Source: Torymus aiolomorphi
Taxonomy: Eukaryota; Arthropoda; Insecta; Hymenoptera; Torymidae
Direction of reading: 5' to 3'
Assembly (NCBI GenBank): GCA_036365515.1
Contig: CM070874.1
Location: forward strand, 242,240,430-242,304,429
DNA length: 64,000 nucleotides
The position numbers and the translations under genes are program-made. The notes under the pieces are model-generated. The model had not been told where the DNA came from. It worked only from the letters and a program-made list of their open reading frames with translations, and did not search any database. How positions within the stretch are numbered: the stretch's first letter is position 1; each line of letters begins with the position of its first letter. Shown here piece after piece: positions 46,820 through 57,840 of this stretch.

Positions 46820-47023
46820 TTAAACGTATTGCTAGGTAACGTCCCGCTAAGTAAAAGTCACAAGGGACGGCTGCGTAAGCACGCAAAAGTTCTGCGAAAG
46901 CTAGCATCACCGGATATCACTTTACAACGAAGAAAAACATTATAGTGCAACGTGGCGGTTTTTTGCCTGCTCTGCTAGCACCACTGATTGGCACGCCTCT
47001 TGCTAATCTCGTGAATAAATAAA
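46820..47023 (+). pseudogene. Small Polinton ORF with RGGFLPALL hydrophobic tail
   Basis: A frame with NVLLGNVPLSKSHKGRLRK, then a frameshift and QRGGFLPALLAPLIGT, ending TAA at about 47021-47023. Basic N-terminus plus a GG-containing hydrophobic C-terminus is a recurrent small protein in insect Polintons, thought to be virion-associated; its role is not established. Confidence 0.6.
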
Positions 47024-47025
47024 GA

Positions 47026-47844
47026 TGGAACACGCGAGAAAAATGATTCTCTTACCGCAAGAGAGCCTTGAACGTTTGCAAACCACGCTCAGAAAAGCTA
47101 AGATATAGTCTGTGCATACACCGGGACCGGTGACGAGCAGACTCGCTGCTATAATGAACGAAATATTAAACTTGCTAACATACAAAGACGAGAGTGAAAA
47201 GTGGACTCTACCGTCAAGTTTTACAACGATATCTTCACTTTAAAGGAACCGAAGTAGGAGATAAGTATAAAAAAGAACAAAAGAATGACAGAGTCAGTGA
47301 ATCTAATACGGTGGACGATAATGAGCAGGAATAGGAGGAGGAGGAGGAGGAGGAGGAGGAAACCGATGATCTCATTGACGCAAACATTATCTATACCGTC
47401 CCGAAAAAGTATAAAACGAAAGTCAAACAGCTCGTGCGATGCTTGCGAGCTGGTGGTAAAGTGGTTTTTGATACAAACGGGGCTGTAACGATAGATGGCA
47501 CAATTGAGCCCCGAGCCAACATTGTCGACTTGATAAATGACGCAATGAGAGATAGAAAAAGGAGCGCTCCGCCTGGTCATCTTCAGTTCGCTGTCGCTCT
47601 TCACCAAACAACTGTGTCTCGAGAGTTTATAGGTAACAAGCGTGTTTGGAACGACGTTACCAGACCCTCATCGACCAGTGAGCCTTCAGAAAACAGTGCT
47701 TTTACTACACCACCTTCCGTTCCTATTTTGAGAGTTCAGAGTAGCGGCGATAGTGTCGCTGATAAAACAGATTCAAAACAACCCGATAAAAGAAGAAAAA
47801 AGAAGTCATCTGAAGAAAAAGAGGGTCTCAGCACCTCACTCTGA
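47026..47844 (+). pseudogene. Conserved Polinton ORF of unknown function
   Basis: Starts MEHARKMILLPQESLERL at ATG 47026. There is a stop at about 47107 and another near 47330 before a Glu-run, then an open part from 47434 with KVVFDTNGAVTIDGTIEPR and PGHLQFAVALHQTTVS, followed by a Ser/Lys-rich tail. This type of protein sits between the ATPase and the integrase in many Polintons. No catalytic motif is recognised. Confidence 0.65.
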
Positions 47845-47853
47845 AATACTGTC

Positions 47854-48171
47854 ATGGCGAGGAATGAGCAAGACATTCGGGCTGCGCTAATAAATTCTCA
47901 AGAAGAAGAACAGGAGAAAAACAGCGTTCTAGATGCACTCGTCGATTTATTACCGTTTGAAATGCATGTGCCGCATTACAAATTTTGTGGATCTGGAACT
48001 AAGCTAGCAGAGCGTATCGAACGTGGTAACGTTGGAATCAATCCATTGGATGATGCCTGCCGACAGCACGTTCTAGTTTATACTGACTCGAACCGTCGTC
48101 AAGGCGACCGAGTTTTAGCACGATATGGCTTCTCTCGCATGCTCGCCGAGGAAACGCCGTCTGACGAATGA
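47854..48171 (+). CDS. PLA2-like domain protein, catalytic Asp apparently lost
   Basis: An open frame of 105 codons. MHVPHYKFCGSGTKLAER resembles the calcium-loop region and INPLDDACRQHVLVYTDS the catalytic helix of the compact PLA2-like proteins found in Polintons and parvovirus capsids. The expected C-R-x-H-D is C-R-Q-H-V here, so the Asp after the catalytic His is replaced. The frame is complete (ATG 47854, TGA 48169-48171) between otherwise damaged genes. In related virus capsids such domains act on membranes during entry; this copy is probably inactive. This is description only. Confidence 0.75.
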   Translation: MARNEQDIRAALINSQEEEQEKNSVLDALVDLLPFEMHVPHYKFCGSGTKLAERIERGNVGINPLDDACRQHVLVYTDSNRRQGDRVLARYGFSRMLAEETPSDE

Positions 48172-48180
48172 ACAGTCTCG

Positions 48181-48378
48181 ATGATGACAGCTTGCTGCAT
48201 GGTTAGCAAGATAACTTTTGAAAAAATTTTTTCGCATATCAAGAATGTTATCAAAAAACGAGACAAGAAAGATAAAAAATCAAAGCGTGGACAAATAAAA
48301 AAGGATAAGAAGAAGAAGGAACAGAAACCAAAGGATAAGAAGAAGGTAGACAAAATAATAATCTCAAACAATGAGTAA
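48181..48378 (+). CDS. Lys-rich small ORF before the integrase
   Basis: 65 codons: a short hydrophobic start (MMTACCMVSKITFEKIF) then an almost pure Lys/Asp/Glu tail (KKDKKSKRGQIKKDKKKKEQ). It ends overlapping the integrase start at 48371. It may be a degraded remnant with a lysine-rich expansion; no family recognised. Confidence 0.3.
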   Translation: MMTACCMVSKITFEKIFSHIKNVIKKRDKKDKKSKRGQIKKDKKKKEQKPKDKKKVDKIIISNNE

Positions 48379-49441
48379 AAGGTTTGAGAAACTTTATTAC
48401 GAAGCACATCAACCTTCGGCGTACGCTGGTGCTGATAAACTTTTGCGAGCTGCGCGTAAAAAATACGATCGTCAAAGTGTTATTGAATGGCTTGAGAGTC
48501 AAGTCAAGACGCTTATAATTTGCATAGACCTGTTCGGCATTGTTTTCCTAGACGTAATTATAATTTATGCAATTTCAACGACGTGCGGGAAGCTGATTTG
48601 ATGGACATGAGATCTATAAAATCTTTCAACGATGGCTACAGCTACGTTTTAACTGTTATCGATGTTCTCAGCAAATAAGCATGGGCTGAACCTGTCAAGG
48701 ACAAAACTTCGAGAAACGTCGCAGATGCTTTTGCGAGAAGTAATGGACGGAAACCAATATGTCTTCAAACTGATAAAGGTAAAGAATTTATCGGTGGGGC
48801 GCTGCAGAGGGATCTCTCAAAGTACGGTATAGCGTTTAGAGTGGTACGCAGTCCAGATGTAAAAGCTGCCATTGTGGAAAGATTCATAAGAACTATGAAA
48901 GAAAGAACATGGCGGTATTTTACTCATAAAAATACTCGAAGGTATGTTGATGTTTTGCAGAATATCGTAGAAGCGTACAATTATACGAAACATTCGGCCA
49001 CAAAAATGGTGCCAGCAGTCGGAACACTGTACAATACAGCCAAAGCTCGTGATAATTTACAACGTCGATATGGCAATCGTGTTTTTAAAACTCATAAATA
49101 CTGCGTCGGTGACTTGGTGCGAGTCAGTCGTGCAAAGAACGTTTTCGCTAAAGGATATGAGAGTGGCTGGATCTAGAGATTTTTAAAATAACACGAATCT
49201 TAACGACGAGTCCGCCTGCAGTTTATTATTTAGAAGACTTGGCAGGTGAGGAAATAGACGGTTTTTTCTACGCCGAAGAATTGTACAGAGTACGTAAAAA
49301 TTTAATTACAGACGTTTTTGAAATTGATGAAACTTTGAAAACTAGAGGCAAAGGTTCGTCTAAAGAATATTTTGTAAAGTGGAAAGGATAGGGCGATAAG
49401 TTCAATTCCTGGATTAGAGCGAATAAATTGACGAATATATA
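48371..49441 (+). pseudogene. Polinton integrase with C-terminal chromodomain
   Basis: Begins MSKRFEKLYYEAHQPSAYAG, then a Lys/Arg linker. The DDE core is visible across frameshifts: DMRSIKSFNDGYSYVLTVID (first D region), CLQTDKGKEFIGG (second D) and KAAIVERFIRTMKER (E). It is followed by YNYTKHSATKMVPA and, after two stops, a chromodomain-like end FEIDETLKTRGKGSSKEYF then VKWKG and FNSWI. This matches the retroviral-type integrases of Polintons. Several stops make it non-functional. It would insert the element, producing the 6-bp duplication seen here. Confidence 0.88.
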
Positions 49442-49496
49442 AAAAATTTTTATAATAAAAGATCAGTTTTATATTGTGTTGCCGAGCAACAGCAGC

Positions 49497-50231
49497 ATGA
49501 ATTATTTTGCGGAAAATACCATGACATTTCATCACGCAGCTCCCCCAGCAGATACATCTTCAAGGTTCATGGTCAGTCGCGCTTACGGAGGTTCAAATTC
49601 CGCTGACGTTTCAACACGTATCTTCCGAGCAACCGGATAGAACAGTTTCGCTTAATCTCATTCCACACTCGACTCTAGAGACAACGGCAAAAAATGTTAG
49701 TACTACAGTGTCGCTGGTTCATCCAGGAATTTACAGAGATGTAACCATTATTGTAAGCGAGCTAAATAATTTAAACTGTATAGAGGACCATTTGGAATTC
49801 GGTGTCGATCCCGATGGCTACGTGACAGTCTATAGAGCTTGTACAAAGATAACTTGCTCTGAATTCAGTCACCAGCTTTATTTATCCAAGAAGTTGCGAA
49901 AAATTTTGGTATTCGAACGCACGAAAAATTTTGGGATTCGAAAGCTGCTCATCTCTCCAATGGGCTTCCGTCCATGCTTATGATTTATAGTGATATTTGC
50001 GAAACTTACGTAATAGGTGACGTTCAATCGCGATTGTCACGAGCAGTATCGTTAAATATCGACGACGATCACACGTATGGTAGTACGAGAATCAGGAGTT
50101 TCTCCCCACCCATGTACATACCATTATTATTCAACTCATATCAGACAATCGAAATCGATATAAGGAACCAAAGTGACCGTGCGATCTCATTCGATTACGG
50201 TACTCTGACGGTGACACTTCATTTGAAGTAA
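49497..50231 (+). pseudogene. Polinton penton-like (minor capsid) protein
   Basis: ATG 49497 gives MNYFAENTMTFHHAAPPADT, a frameshift near 49600-49640, then LVHPGIYRDVTIIVSELNN and LEFGVDPDGYVTVY. A second frameshift near 49980 leads to FSPPMYIPLLFNSYQTIEID and AISFDYGTLTVTLHLK, ending TAA 50229-50231. The C-terminal beta-rich end is the conserved mark of the single jelly-roll penton homologues of Polintons. It sits directly before the major capsid region, as expected. Confidence 0.78.
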
Positions 50232-50260
50232 CTTGTCTAGAGCTCATTTTTAATACAGTG

Positions 50261-50750
50261 ATGGAGCTTTACAAAGAGTTTTTCAATATGCAAGTTGGCG
50301 GCAGGTATAGCGGAGGAGAGGTGCTTGGTGGGGGTCAACGGATTAATGGTGGGGTCGGACGTATTTACGTTGGATACCCCTACCGAAGGGGCCACGGTGG
50401 TATTGGTTAATTTTCGGCTGGAATTTTCCGTCGCGTTCGCCCACTTTTTACTCGTTTAAAGAGTCAATTCGCAAACACTTTAAAGAATCTGGTTAAGTTC
50501 TCAAACGAAAAACAGAGGAGAAATTGGATAAGCTAGTGGAAGGGTCTGGATATAAATTACCACGCTACGGTTACCACTTCAGTTGCGAATGGGTGCTGGC
50601 TGTGGTACAAATCACAGAGGTAAAAAGAAGAAGAGCAGCTCTAGAAAAAGGAATACAAGAAAACGCAAGTTAATAGTTCGAAAAAAGGCAAGGCTAAGAG
50701 AAAACAAACGAAACAAAAGAAGAAGAAGAGAACCATGAGAGATATATTTT
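50261..50750 (+). pseudogene. Gly-rich small virion-like protein
   Basis: ATG 50261: MELYKEFFNMQVGGRYSGGE, then GGGQRINGGVGRIYVGYPYR, with stops from about 50408 and a Lys-rich degraded tail. Glycine- and arginine-rich small proteins between penton and major capsid genes are usual in Polintons and probably associate with DNA or capsid; function not established. Confidence 0.55.
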
Positions 50751-50762
50751 TGGATAGATAAG

Positions 50763-52511
50763 ATGGCATTTTTACATATCCATTCATGCGAGTGTCTCAA
50801 GTCGGAGTTATTTCTGTTTGAAATTCCTCCTACTCAAACAAGGATAGAAAATTCACACTGGATATTGTAACGCGTACGCGAGTTAGGTAATTCGAGATTC
50901 GAATTACCCGCGCCGAGCAGGCATGCTCACCGGGGGCGCGAGCGCGCGAGCATCCTGACTGGATTAGAACGGTCTCGCGACGCGTAATATGCCCGCCGCG
51001 TACCCACGAAGCTGCTATGGCTTTATGCGAGTCACGGCAGCCATCTTCGTGTCTGCCATCGCGCGTGAAACATCTTCTTCGTGTCTCTCGTGAGTTAACT
51101 TGTCCGCACCGTCCTATCGTTTTTCGTTAGACCCCGCGAGTTTAGTGGAGGCGCCGCACATAGTATATGTGCACGCAAGAGAGACAGAGAGAGAGCGATC
51201 CCGAGCCGCGTGAGCCACAGAGACAGCGAGCGAGGAGCCGGCAGCCAGCCCGCCTGCCGACCCAATACAGCGAGCAAGGGAGAGAGAGAAAGAGAACTCA
51301 TCTGCTGTGCGAGCGAGAGCGAGCGAGAGAGAGCCGAGGGCACCGGTTGCTCCTTCTTAACGTAAGTTTTCTACTCTCCTCTCACGGGTTTATTGTAAAG
51401 GCTCCTACGGAAATCGCCCCGTGTACTCGTCGCGTTGTTCATTACAACCTGTCCTTCTCCCGGATACCGCCGCCTCCGCGGGAAAACGACTCCGCCGGTC
51501 GTTTTCATATCTAGCGAAGTTCGTGTGCGATCTTCGCGTTGCTTTCGGGATTCCAGGAGCAGATCTCCAGGCAGGTCATTTTAGTCTGGCACCCGCGGCA
51601 CCGTGTTCTAGGGCATCACTGGCCTGTGGCTTGTTGAGATTTTGCCCCACTAGCCATCCCGTTACAATATAATATAAACCAATATCATCTTTAACTGATG
51701 ACTCACCTATAGAATTTGTGTTACCGGGCACTGGTGAAGAATATATGGATCTCGCTCACACGATGCTTTGTTAGCGTGTAAGTCTACAAACTACGGTAGC
51801 AGTGACACAAGCCGCTACAGCCCAGGTGCCCAAAGTCGATCCTGTCAATAATTTTAAGCATTCTTTATTTAATCAAGTGGATGTATTTTTTAATCAAAAA
51901 CCTGTATCACCGCCTACAAACGCATACGCTTACAGAGCGTACCTTGAAACTTTATTAAATTATGGACCTGCTGCAAAAAATTCGCATTTAACGAGTGTGC
52001 TGTAGTACAACGATACTGCTGGAAAAATGGACGACGGTCAAGATGCAAATGCAGGTCTTGTGCAACGTTGCAAATTAGTGTCGGCAACAAAACAGTTGAC
52101 ATGATTGGCCATCTTCAATGCGACGTGTTCAATCAAGAAAAATTATTAATAAACGGTGTCGAGGTAAGAGTGCGATTAGCAAGGTCTCGTGGTAGTTTTT
52201 GTCTCATGGATCCTACGGGCTGTTACTCAGTACATATCGACGAAGCCAATCTTTTAGTTAGGCGAGTCAAAATTAGTCCGGGTATATTACTAGCACATGC
52301 CCAATCACTTTCAAAGACAACTGCGAAATATCCTCTCACAAGGGTTGAGGTTAATGCTGTAACAATGGATAGAGATATTCACGGTGAAACTTTCGATAAT
52401 ATAATATTAGGCCAACTGTCAAAAAGAATTACAATCGGATTTGTTGACAATCAGTCTTTCAATGGCGATCGAGCTCTAAATCCGTTTAATTGTATTAAGA
52501 AACAATGGTGA
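50763..52511 (+). pseudogene. Polinton major capsid protein, split by a solo LTR and truncated
   Basis: ATG 50763 starts MAFLHIHSCECLKSELFLFE, the conserved N-terminus of insect Polinton capsid proteins. It is interrupted at 50866 by solo LTR S3. After 51666 the frame resumes in pieces: EFVLPGTGEEYMDLAHTM (near 51710), ATAQVPKVDPVNNFKHSLFN, AYRAYLETLLNYGP, then, after a frameshift near 52065, DMIGHLQCDVFNQEKLLING to ITIGFVDNQSFNG. The C-terminal jelly-roll part is absent, probably lost at the Penelope insertion. The double jelly-roll assignment is by family knowledge. Confidence 0.88.
50866..51666 (+). mobile_element. Solo LTR S3 inside the capsid gene
   Basis: 801 bp, TGTAACGCGTACGCG...CATCCCGTTACA, flanked by ATAT (50862-50865 and 51667-51670). 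GC-rich, with GA-rich segments (51180-51330) as in the Gypsy-2 LTR. The 4-bp duplication matches the other Gypsy-type insertions in the window. Confidence 0.88.
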
Positions 52512-52569
52512 GGATCAACCCAGGGTGCAAAGAAAATGTACACTTAAATTTTCATTTTCCAAGGCCACA

Positions 52570-52625
52570 ACGTTTCGCTAGTCTAGTTTGCTAGCCTCAT
52601 CAGGTGAACATTTATTTCACTACAT
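52570..52625 (-). ncRNA. Hammerhead-ribozyme-like motif of the Penelope-like element
   Basis: On the minus strand: ATGTA, a hairpin GTGAA/TTCAC with a 7-nt loop (stem I), the core CTGATGA, a hairpin GCTAG/CTAGC (stem II) and the core GAAA followed by CGT, which can pair with ATG(T) to close a short stem III. This is the type I hammerhead order, with cleavage expected after GTA. Penelope-like elements are known to carry such ribozymes in their terminal repeats. One C closing stem II seems missing, so activity may be reduced. Not folded computationally. Confidence 0.65.
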
Positions 52626-52805
52626 AAATAAAGTAAAAACAATATAATCTTAACATGGTCATGATTCGTTGCACACATATAGAAATAAATTAATACATAC
52701 AATAAATTTTTTTCGCCGTAGACATTTTAAGAGCAAATGCTCTGCGTCAAAACTACAAGATTCACATCGCACCGACGAACTAACATTCACTAAGAGTAAT
52801 ATATC

Positions 52806-54943
52806 GGAGCGTCCAGCAGAAACGGGCCACCGAGCGTGCGCGGTGCCTTTTTTCGCGTAAAAGGCGCTCTGTTTAACTCGTTCATAATCGTATGCTGCGT
52901 CTTTGAAAGAAAACCAAGGACCTATATCGATAGATTTTGTTCTGCTCCTTCCAATTGCGGCATTGTTTTTATTGCGAAACGCGTTCTTCCGGACGAAAAC
53001 TCGAGTAGAATATTGAAAGCCACTTTTCTCAAAGTATATCATGTTTTTTTTCAAAATAAACTACACCATTGGAAAGTACAACTCTTAAGCTTCAAAACCC
53101 TATTTTGGAGAAGTTGGAGAAATAAAGGGTTTAAAAGTAACAACATGAAAAAGACAGCGCCGAGGGTCCGCGCGAGCCCCTCGCGCCCGTGCGTACGGCA
53201 CGTTTAAGTGCATGCTCTATTCAATTCGCTAATAATCGTGTACCAAGTCTCTGAAAAAAGAACTAAGGACATATATCGATAGATTTTTTCCTGCTCTTTC
53301 CAATGGTGCTATTATTTTTATTCCGAAATGCTTCTGTTCGGGATTAGTACCCGAAGTGCCAGGCTATAAAGATAACAAATGTATAAAAAATGATGATGGC
53401 ACAAAAAGTTACATCCAGAATCGGCTTGTTTTATACAATCTTCGAGAACTATATTTAAAATATAAGCAACAGTATCCTGGATCGAAAATAGGATTCAGTA
53501 AATTTGCCGAATGTCGTCCTAAATATTGTGTTTTAGCTGGTAGCAGTGTGACACATTCAGTGTGTGTTTGCATTTATCATCAAAATGTTAAACTTCTGTT
53601 AGTTGGTTTAAGAAACTGAGGAGTTTCTTTTGATAGAATGAACACTTATAAAGATTGCATTGCCGAAATAGTTTGTAAAAGTCCAACAGCGAAATGCTAT
53701 TTAAATATGTACGAAAATTGTCCTGGTATCGAACCTCTAAAAAATGATCTAGAATTATTATTCGAAAGCTCTGAGATTAATGAAATAAAGTTTTATCCCG
53801 TCAGAAGATTCTCAATTATATCCACCGATCAAAAAAGAAAAAGTACTTAAAACTCAAACAAAGAAAGAAGCGGATGTCGCAAAAAGGACAATTCTTATAA
53901 AACAAAAAAATTTTTTTAAATTAGAATTTAAAGGAAAAGGTAATATTGTTATGCCAGATTACACAATCTATAAGGTTATTTTAAATTCCTGTTTCACTGC
54001 TTTCAGTGCGTTCATGGATATTTTTATGTTTAATATATTATGTTTTTCAAATTTTGTTATATAAATGAACAAAGTTCATTGTAGTATTATACTAACTGTT
54101 ACAACTAGATCCATAAAATTATGTCCACGCATTGGCATTGTAAGTTACAAAACATTTTATATTTACAAAAAAGAAAGGGCGAAATAGCACATCGCGTGTA
54201 TTAATCCGCCCTTGAGCATAGCGTAAAAAGTTCGGGCAGCCGCTGTCTTTTTGATCTTACTATTTTTGAACTTTTCATATTTCAACTTAAAAATATAATA
54301 TTTTATAGTTTAAGACTTCTACTTTTGAAGAATATAATTCATTTTGAAGAAAAGACTGATATTTTATTCAAAAAATAGAGTTTAAACATTCAAATGGAAT
54401 TTTCAACTAGAAGGAAGCATTTCGGAATAAAAATAATAGCACCATTGGAAAGAGCAGGAAAAAATCTATCGATATATGTCCTTAGTTCTTTTTTCAGAGA
54501 CTTGGTACACGATTATTAGCGAATTGAATAGAGCGTGCACTTAAACGTGCCGTACGCACGGGCGCGAGGGGCTCGCGCGAACCCTCGGCGCTGTCTTTTT
54601 CATGTTGTTACTTTTAAACCCTTTATTTCTCCAACTTCTCCAAGATAGGGTTTTGAAGCTTAAGAGTTGTACTTTCCAATGGTGTAGTTTATTTTGAAAA
54701 AAAACATGATATACTTTGAGAAAAATGGCTTTCAATATTCAACTCGAGTTTTCGTCCAGAAGAACGCGTTTCGCAATAAAAACAATGGCGCAATTGGAAA
54801 GAGCAGAAAAAAATCTATCGATATAAGTCCTTGGTTTTTCTTTCAAAGACGCAGCATACGATTATGAGCGAGTTAAACAGAGCGCCTTTTACACGAAAAA
54901 AGGCACCGCGCGCGCTCGGTGGTCCGTTTCTGCTGGACGCTCC
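52806..54943. mobile_element. Element B: 2.1-kb DNA transposon with about 530-bp TIRs
   Basis: Inverted arms 52806-53334 and 54414-54943 (GGAGCGTCCAGCAG...CTGCTGGACGCTCC) are nearly identical by eye. ATAT occurs one base outside each end and may be the target duplication. The interior carries remnants of a protein related to the Transposon A transposase. It is inserted in the 3' tail of the Penelope-like element. Confidence 0.85.
53356..53850 (+). pseudogene. Element B transposase-family N-terminal remnant
   Basis: Two frames separated by a stop at about 53617. The first has YKDNKCIKNDDGTKSYIQNR, LREL, KIGFSKFAECRPKYCVLAG and VCVCIYHQNVKLLLVGLR; the second has MNTYKDCIAEIVCKSPTAKC and NMYENCPGIEPLKND. 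Cys and RPKYC landmarks parallel Transposon A (RPRYVLLL, CLCIYCTNYDL, ECKICPGS). The catalytic C-terminal part is absent, so the element depended on a relative. 53851-54413 is AT-rich without a gene. Confidence 0.65.
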
Positions 54944-54967
54944 CATATGTATAAATATATCTCTCTC

Positions 54968-56423
54968 TCATTTTCGTAAGTAATCAAAACAAGCTAACGT
55001 ATAAATACAAATCAACCACATTATACCTGTATAAAGCGATGAATCCCTAACGTACTTATCACCGCTAAAATGTAGCTGGATAATTTTTTTCCTTTTACAA
55101 TCAAATTTATTAAAAATTCTATTCAATCTTTTATACTGACTATTTAAAAATTGCGTGTCTTCCTGTTTATTGATTGTGTTCTCAATAAAATTAATATGTA
55201 GCATTTCAGATATACGTCGTTTTTCTCTGTTTCTTTCTCTATCTAATATTAATGTATTATCCCAATCAAAATTGTGTGTAGGATTATCTTTGTTGTGGAA
55301 CAGGAAGTAATTTTTGGTGATCTTCTAGTTTTAATCCATCTATTACCGATTTCTTATGTTCATTGATCCTCGTTTTTAAGCATCTTTTTGTTTCAGCTTC
55401 ATATACGCTATTACATTTATCACATTTAAATTTGTAAATCACACTAGTCTCATTCCATTTTTCCGTTCTATCTTTGCCTAACAACAATATTATTCATTTT
55501 GTGATTCATCAGAGGGACACATCGAATGTTAAATTTTTTAAAAACTTTGTGACAGGAATAGAAGAGTTTTTTATGGAAAGGTAGTGCTACAGTTGATATC
55601 GGGTTGGTTCTATTGTTATTATGTTGATATTATGTATGTCGTATGCGACTTGCAATACATGTATTAATAAAATTGTCAGGATAATCATTTTTGATTAGCA
55701 TTTCTTTTACTAACATAATATTTTTACTATGAAAAGATTTGTCCGATAATAATAAAGCTCTGTCTACAAGGTTTGAAATAATATTGTGTTTATGTTGTAT
55801 AGTATGGGGGGAATTAAAATTCAATAATCGGCCAGAAGAAGTAGGTTTTTGAAACCAGTTAGTAATTATGTTGTTATCCCTTCTAATCATCGTTAAGTCT
55901 AGAAAATTAATACTATTATCTATTTCTATTTCATGAGTAAATTGTAGATATTTATCATAGCCATTGAAAGTATCCAAGACTAATTGCAATTGTTCTTTTT
56001 TAATGCAAAGTATGGTGTCATCAACATATCTATAATAAAATAATGGTTAACAATTGAATTTTCCTTTAAGTAATTTCAAATAATTAGTTTCTAGGCCATC
56101 CATAACAATGTCCGTAAAGAGGGGGAAATGGGAAACCCCATTGAAGTACCAAATAGTTGTTGGTAGATTATGTCATCAAAAACGAAAAAGGTATTATCGA
56201 ACAACAATTTTATTGTTTCTATTATTTCTTGGAAAAGTATTATTGAATTAACATGTATATCATTAAAACGTTTTTCTAGACTATTAATCACTAATTGGTA
56301 TGGAATGTTAGTGAAAAGAGAACTTACATCTAACGATAATAAGATACAATCTGATGGGATAGTCAGATCTAATAATTTTTCTTTAAGTTCAACACTGTTA
56401 TTGATATGTGATTCTGGTTTTTA
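54968..56423 (-). pseudogene. Penelope-like RT palm and GIY-YIG endonuclease
   Basis: Reading down the minus strand: KPESHINNSVELKEKLLDLT, IPSDCILLSLDVSSLFTNIP (RT motif A), FGTSMGFPISP (motif B), YYRYVDDTILCIKK (motif C, the catalytic YVDD), FTHEIEIDNSINFLDLTM and NWFQKPTSSGRLLNF. Then, after stops, IYKFKCDKCNSVYEAETKRC with LKTRINEHKKS (55284-55487), the C-terminal GIY-YIG nuclease characteristic of Penelope-like elements. The G-I-Y start is degenerate. Frames are broken by several stops. Remaining N-terminal RT parts are at 59982-60034 and 61136-61199. Confidence 0.88.
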
Positions 56424-56879
56424 GGCACGGCCGCTACTCGGGAGAGCCTTATAATTTCACCAGAGCAAAAATTGTAAGAATTCAAATATTGAAAAATGAA
56501 TGTGTAAAAACCATGTTCCATTCAGAGCGAGTGCGTTTTAAGCATTTTCTGAGATGTATGTATGTCTGTACGTCCGTATGTACTCAAGTTTCTCGATTAT
56601 CTCAATGAATTTTCGACCGATTTCATCGGGATTGCGGGAAAATACTCCTCTAATTATACCTAAGTGCTGGTTCTATATTGAGATAGATCAATGAAAAATT
56701 TTTCAAATGCGAGCACAAAGAAATATCTCAAAAAATCGATTTTTAAGCCTAATGTCTAGAAAAATTAATTTTAAGCTAATATGTACAGGTCTATCTTCTA
56801 AAACTAATTAAAATACAGCTTTATGTTGAACACTTTTTTGTACGAGCAATATTTGCCAAGATAACTGCGAGAATCGGCC

Positions 56880-57840
56880 AAAAATGGTCAAAGATGAATG
56901 ATTTTCGGCTATAACTTCTCAGGATTTGATTTTACACAAAAATGTTAAATACAAAAGTTGTAGATAATATTGAAACAAAACTTATTTCCATTTAACATTT
57001 TTTTGTAAAATCAACTCCTGACGAGCTAGACTTATAAAAACGATTTTAAACACCAAAATACACATAAAATGAACGATTTTCGGCTATAACTTGTCAGGAT
57101 TTGATTTTTCACAAAAATGTTTAATACAAAAGTTGTAGATAATATTGAAATAAAACTTTTTCCATTTAACATTTTTGTGTAAAACCAATTCCTGACGAAT
57201 TAGACTTATAAAAACGATTTTAAACGCCTAAATATACATAAAATGGACGATTTTCGGCTACAACTTGACAAGATTTGATTTTATACAAAAATGTTAAATG
57301 TAAAAGTTGTAGACAATATTTAAACAAAACTTCTTTCTATTTAACATTTTCGTGTAAAATCAACTCCTGTCGAGTTAGACTTATAAAAACGATTTTAAAC
57401 GTCAAAACATACATAAAATGGACGATTTTCGGCTAAAACTTGATAGGATTTGATTTTATACAAAAATGTTATATGTAAAAGTTGTAGATAATATTTAAAG
57501 AAAACTTTTTTCTATTTAACATTTTCATATAAAATGGATTCCTGACCGCTTAGACCTATAAAAACGATTTTTAATGCCTAAATACACCTGAAATAGTCGA
57601 TTTTCGCTTATCATACAAGAATTTGACTTTCGATAAAATTGTTAAATACAAAGCATGTAGATATAGTTTAAACAAAACTTATTCCCAATTAACATTTTTA
57701 TGTACAATAATTACTGGATCATCTAAACGTATAAACATGATTTTCAATACCCCAATACACGTATAGTGAATTTTCGCTTATTATTTCACAGAATTAGATT
57801 TACACAGAAGTATTCGATACAATAGCTCTAAATAAGATGG
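56880..57840. repeat. 175-bp tandem repeat array
   Basis: ATTTTCGGCT(A) landmarks occur at about 56901, 57076, 57250, 57425, 57600 and 57780. Monomers contain GTTAAATACAAAAGTTGTAG and AGACTTATAAAAACGATTTT. Divergence increases to the right. Confidence 0.9.
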
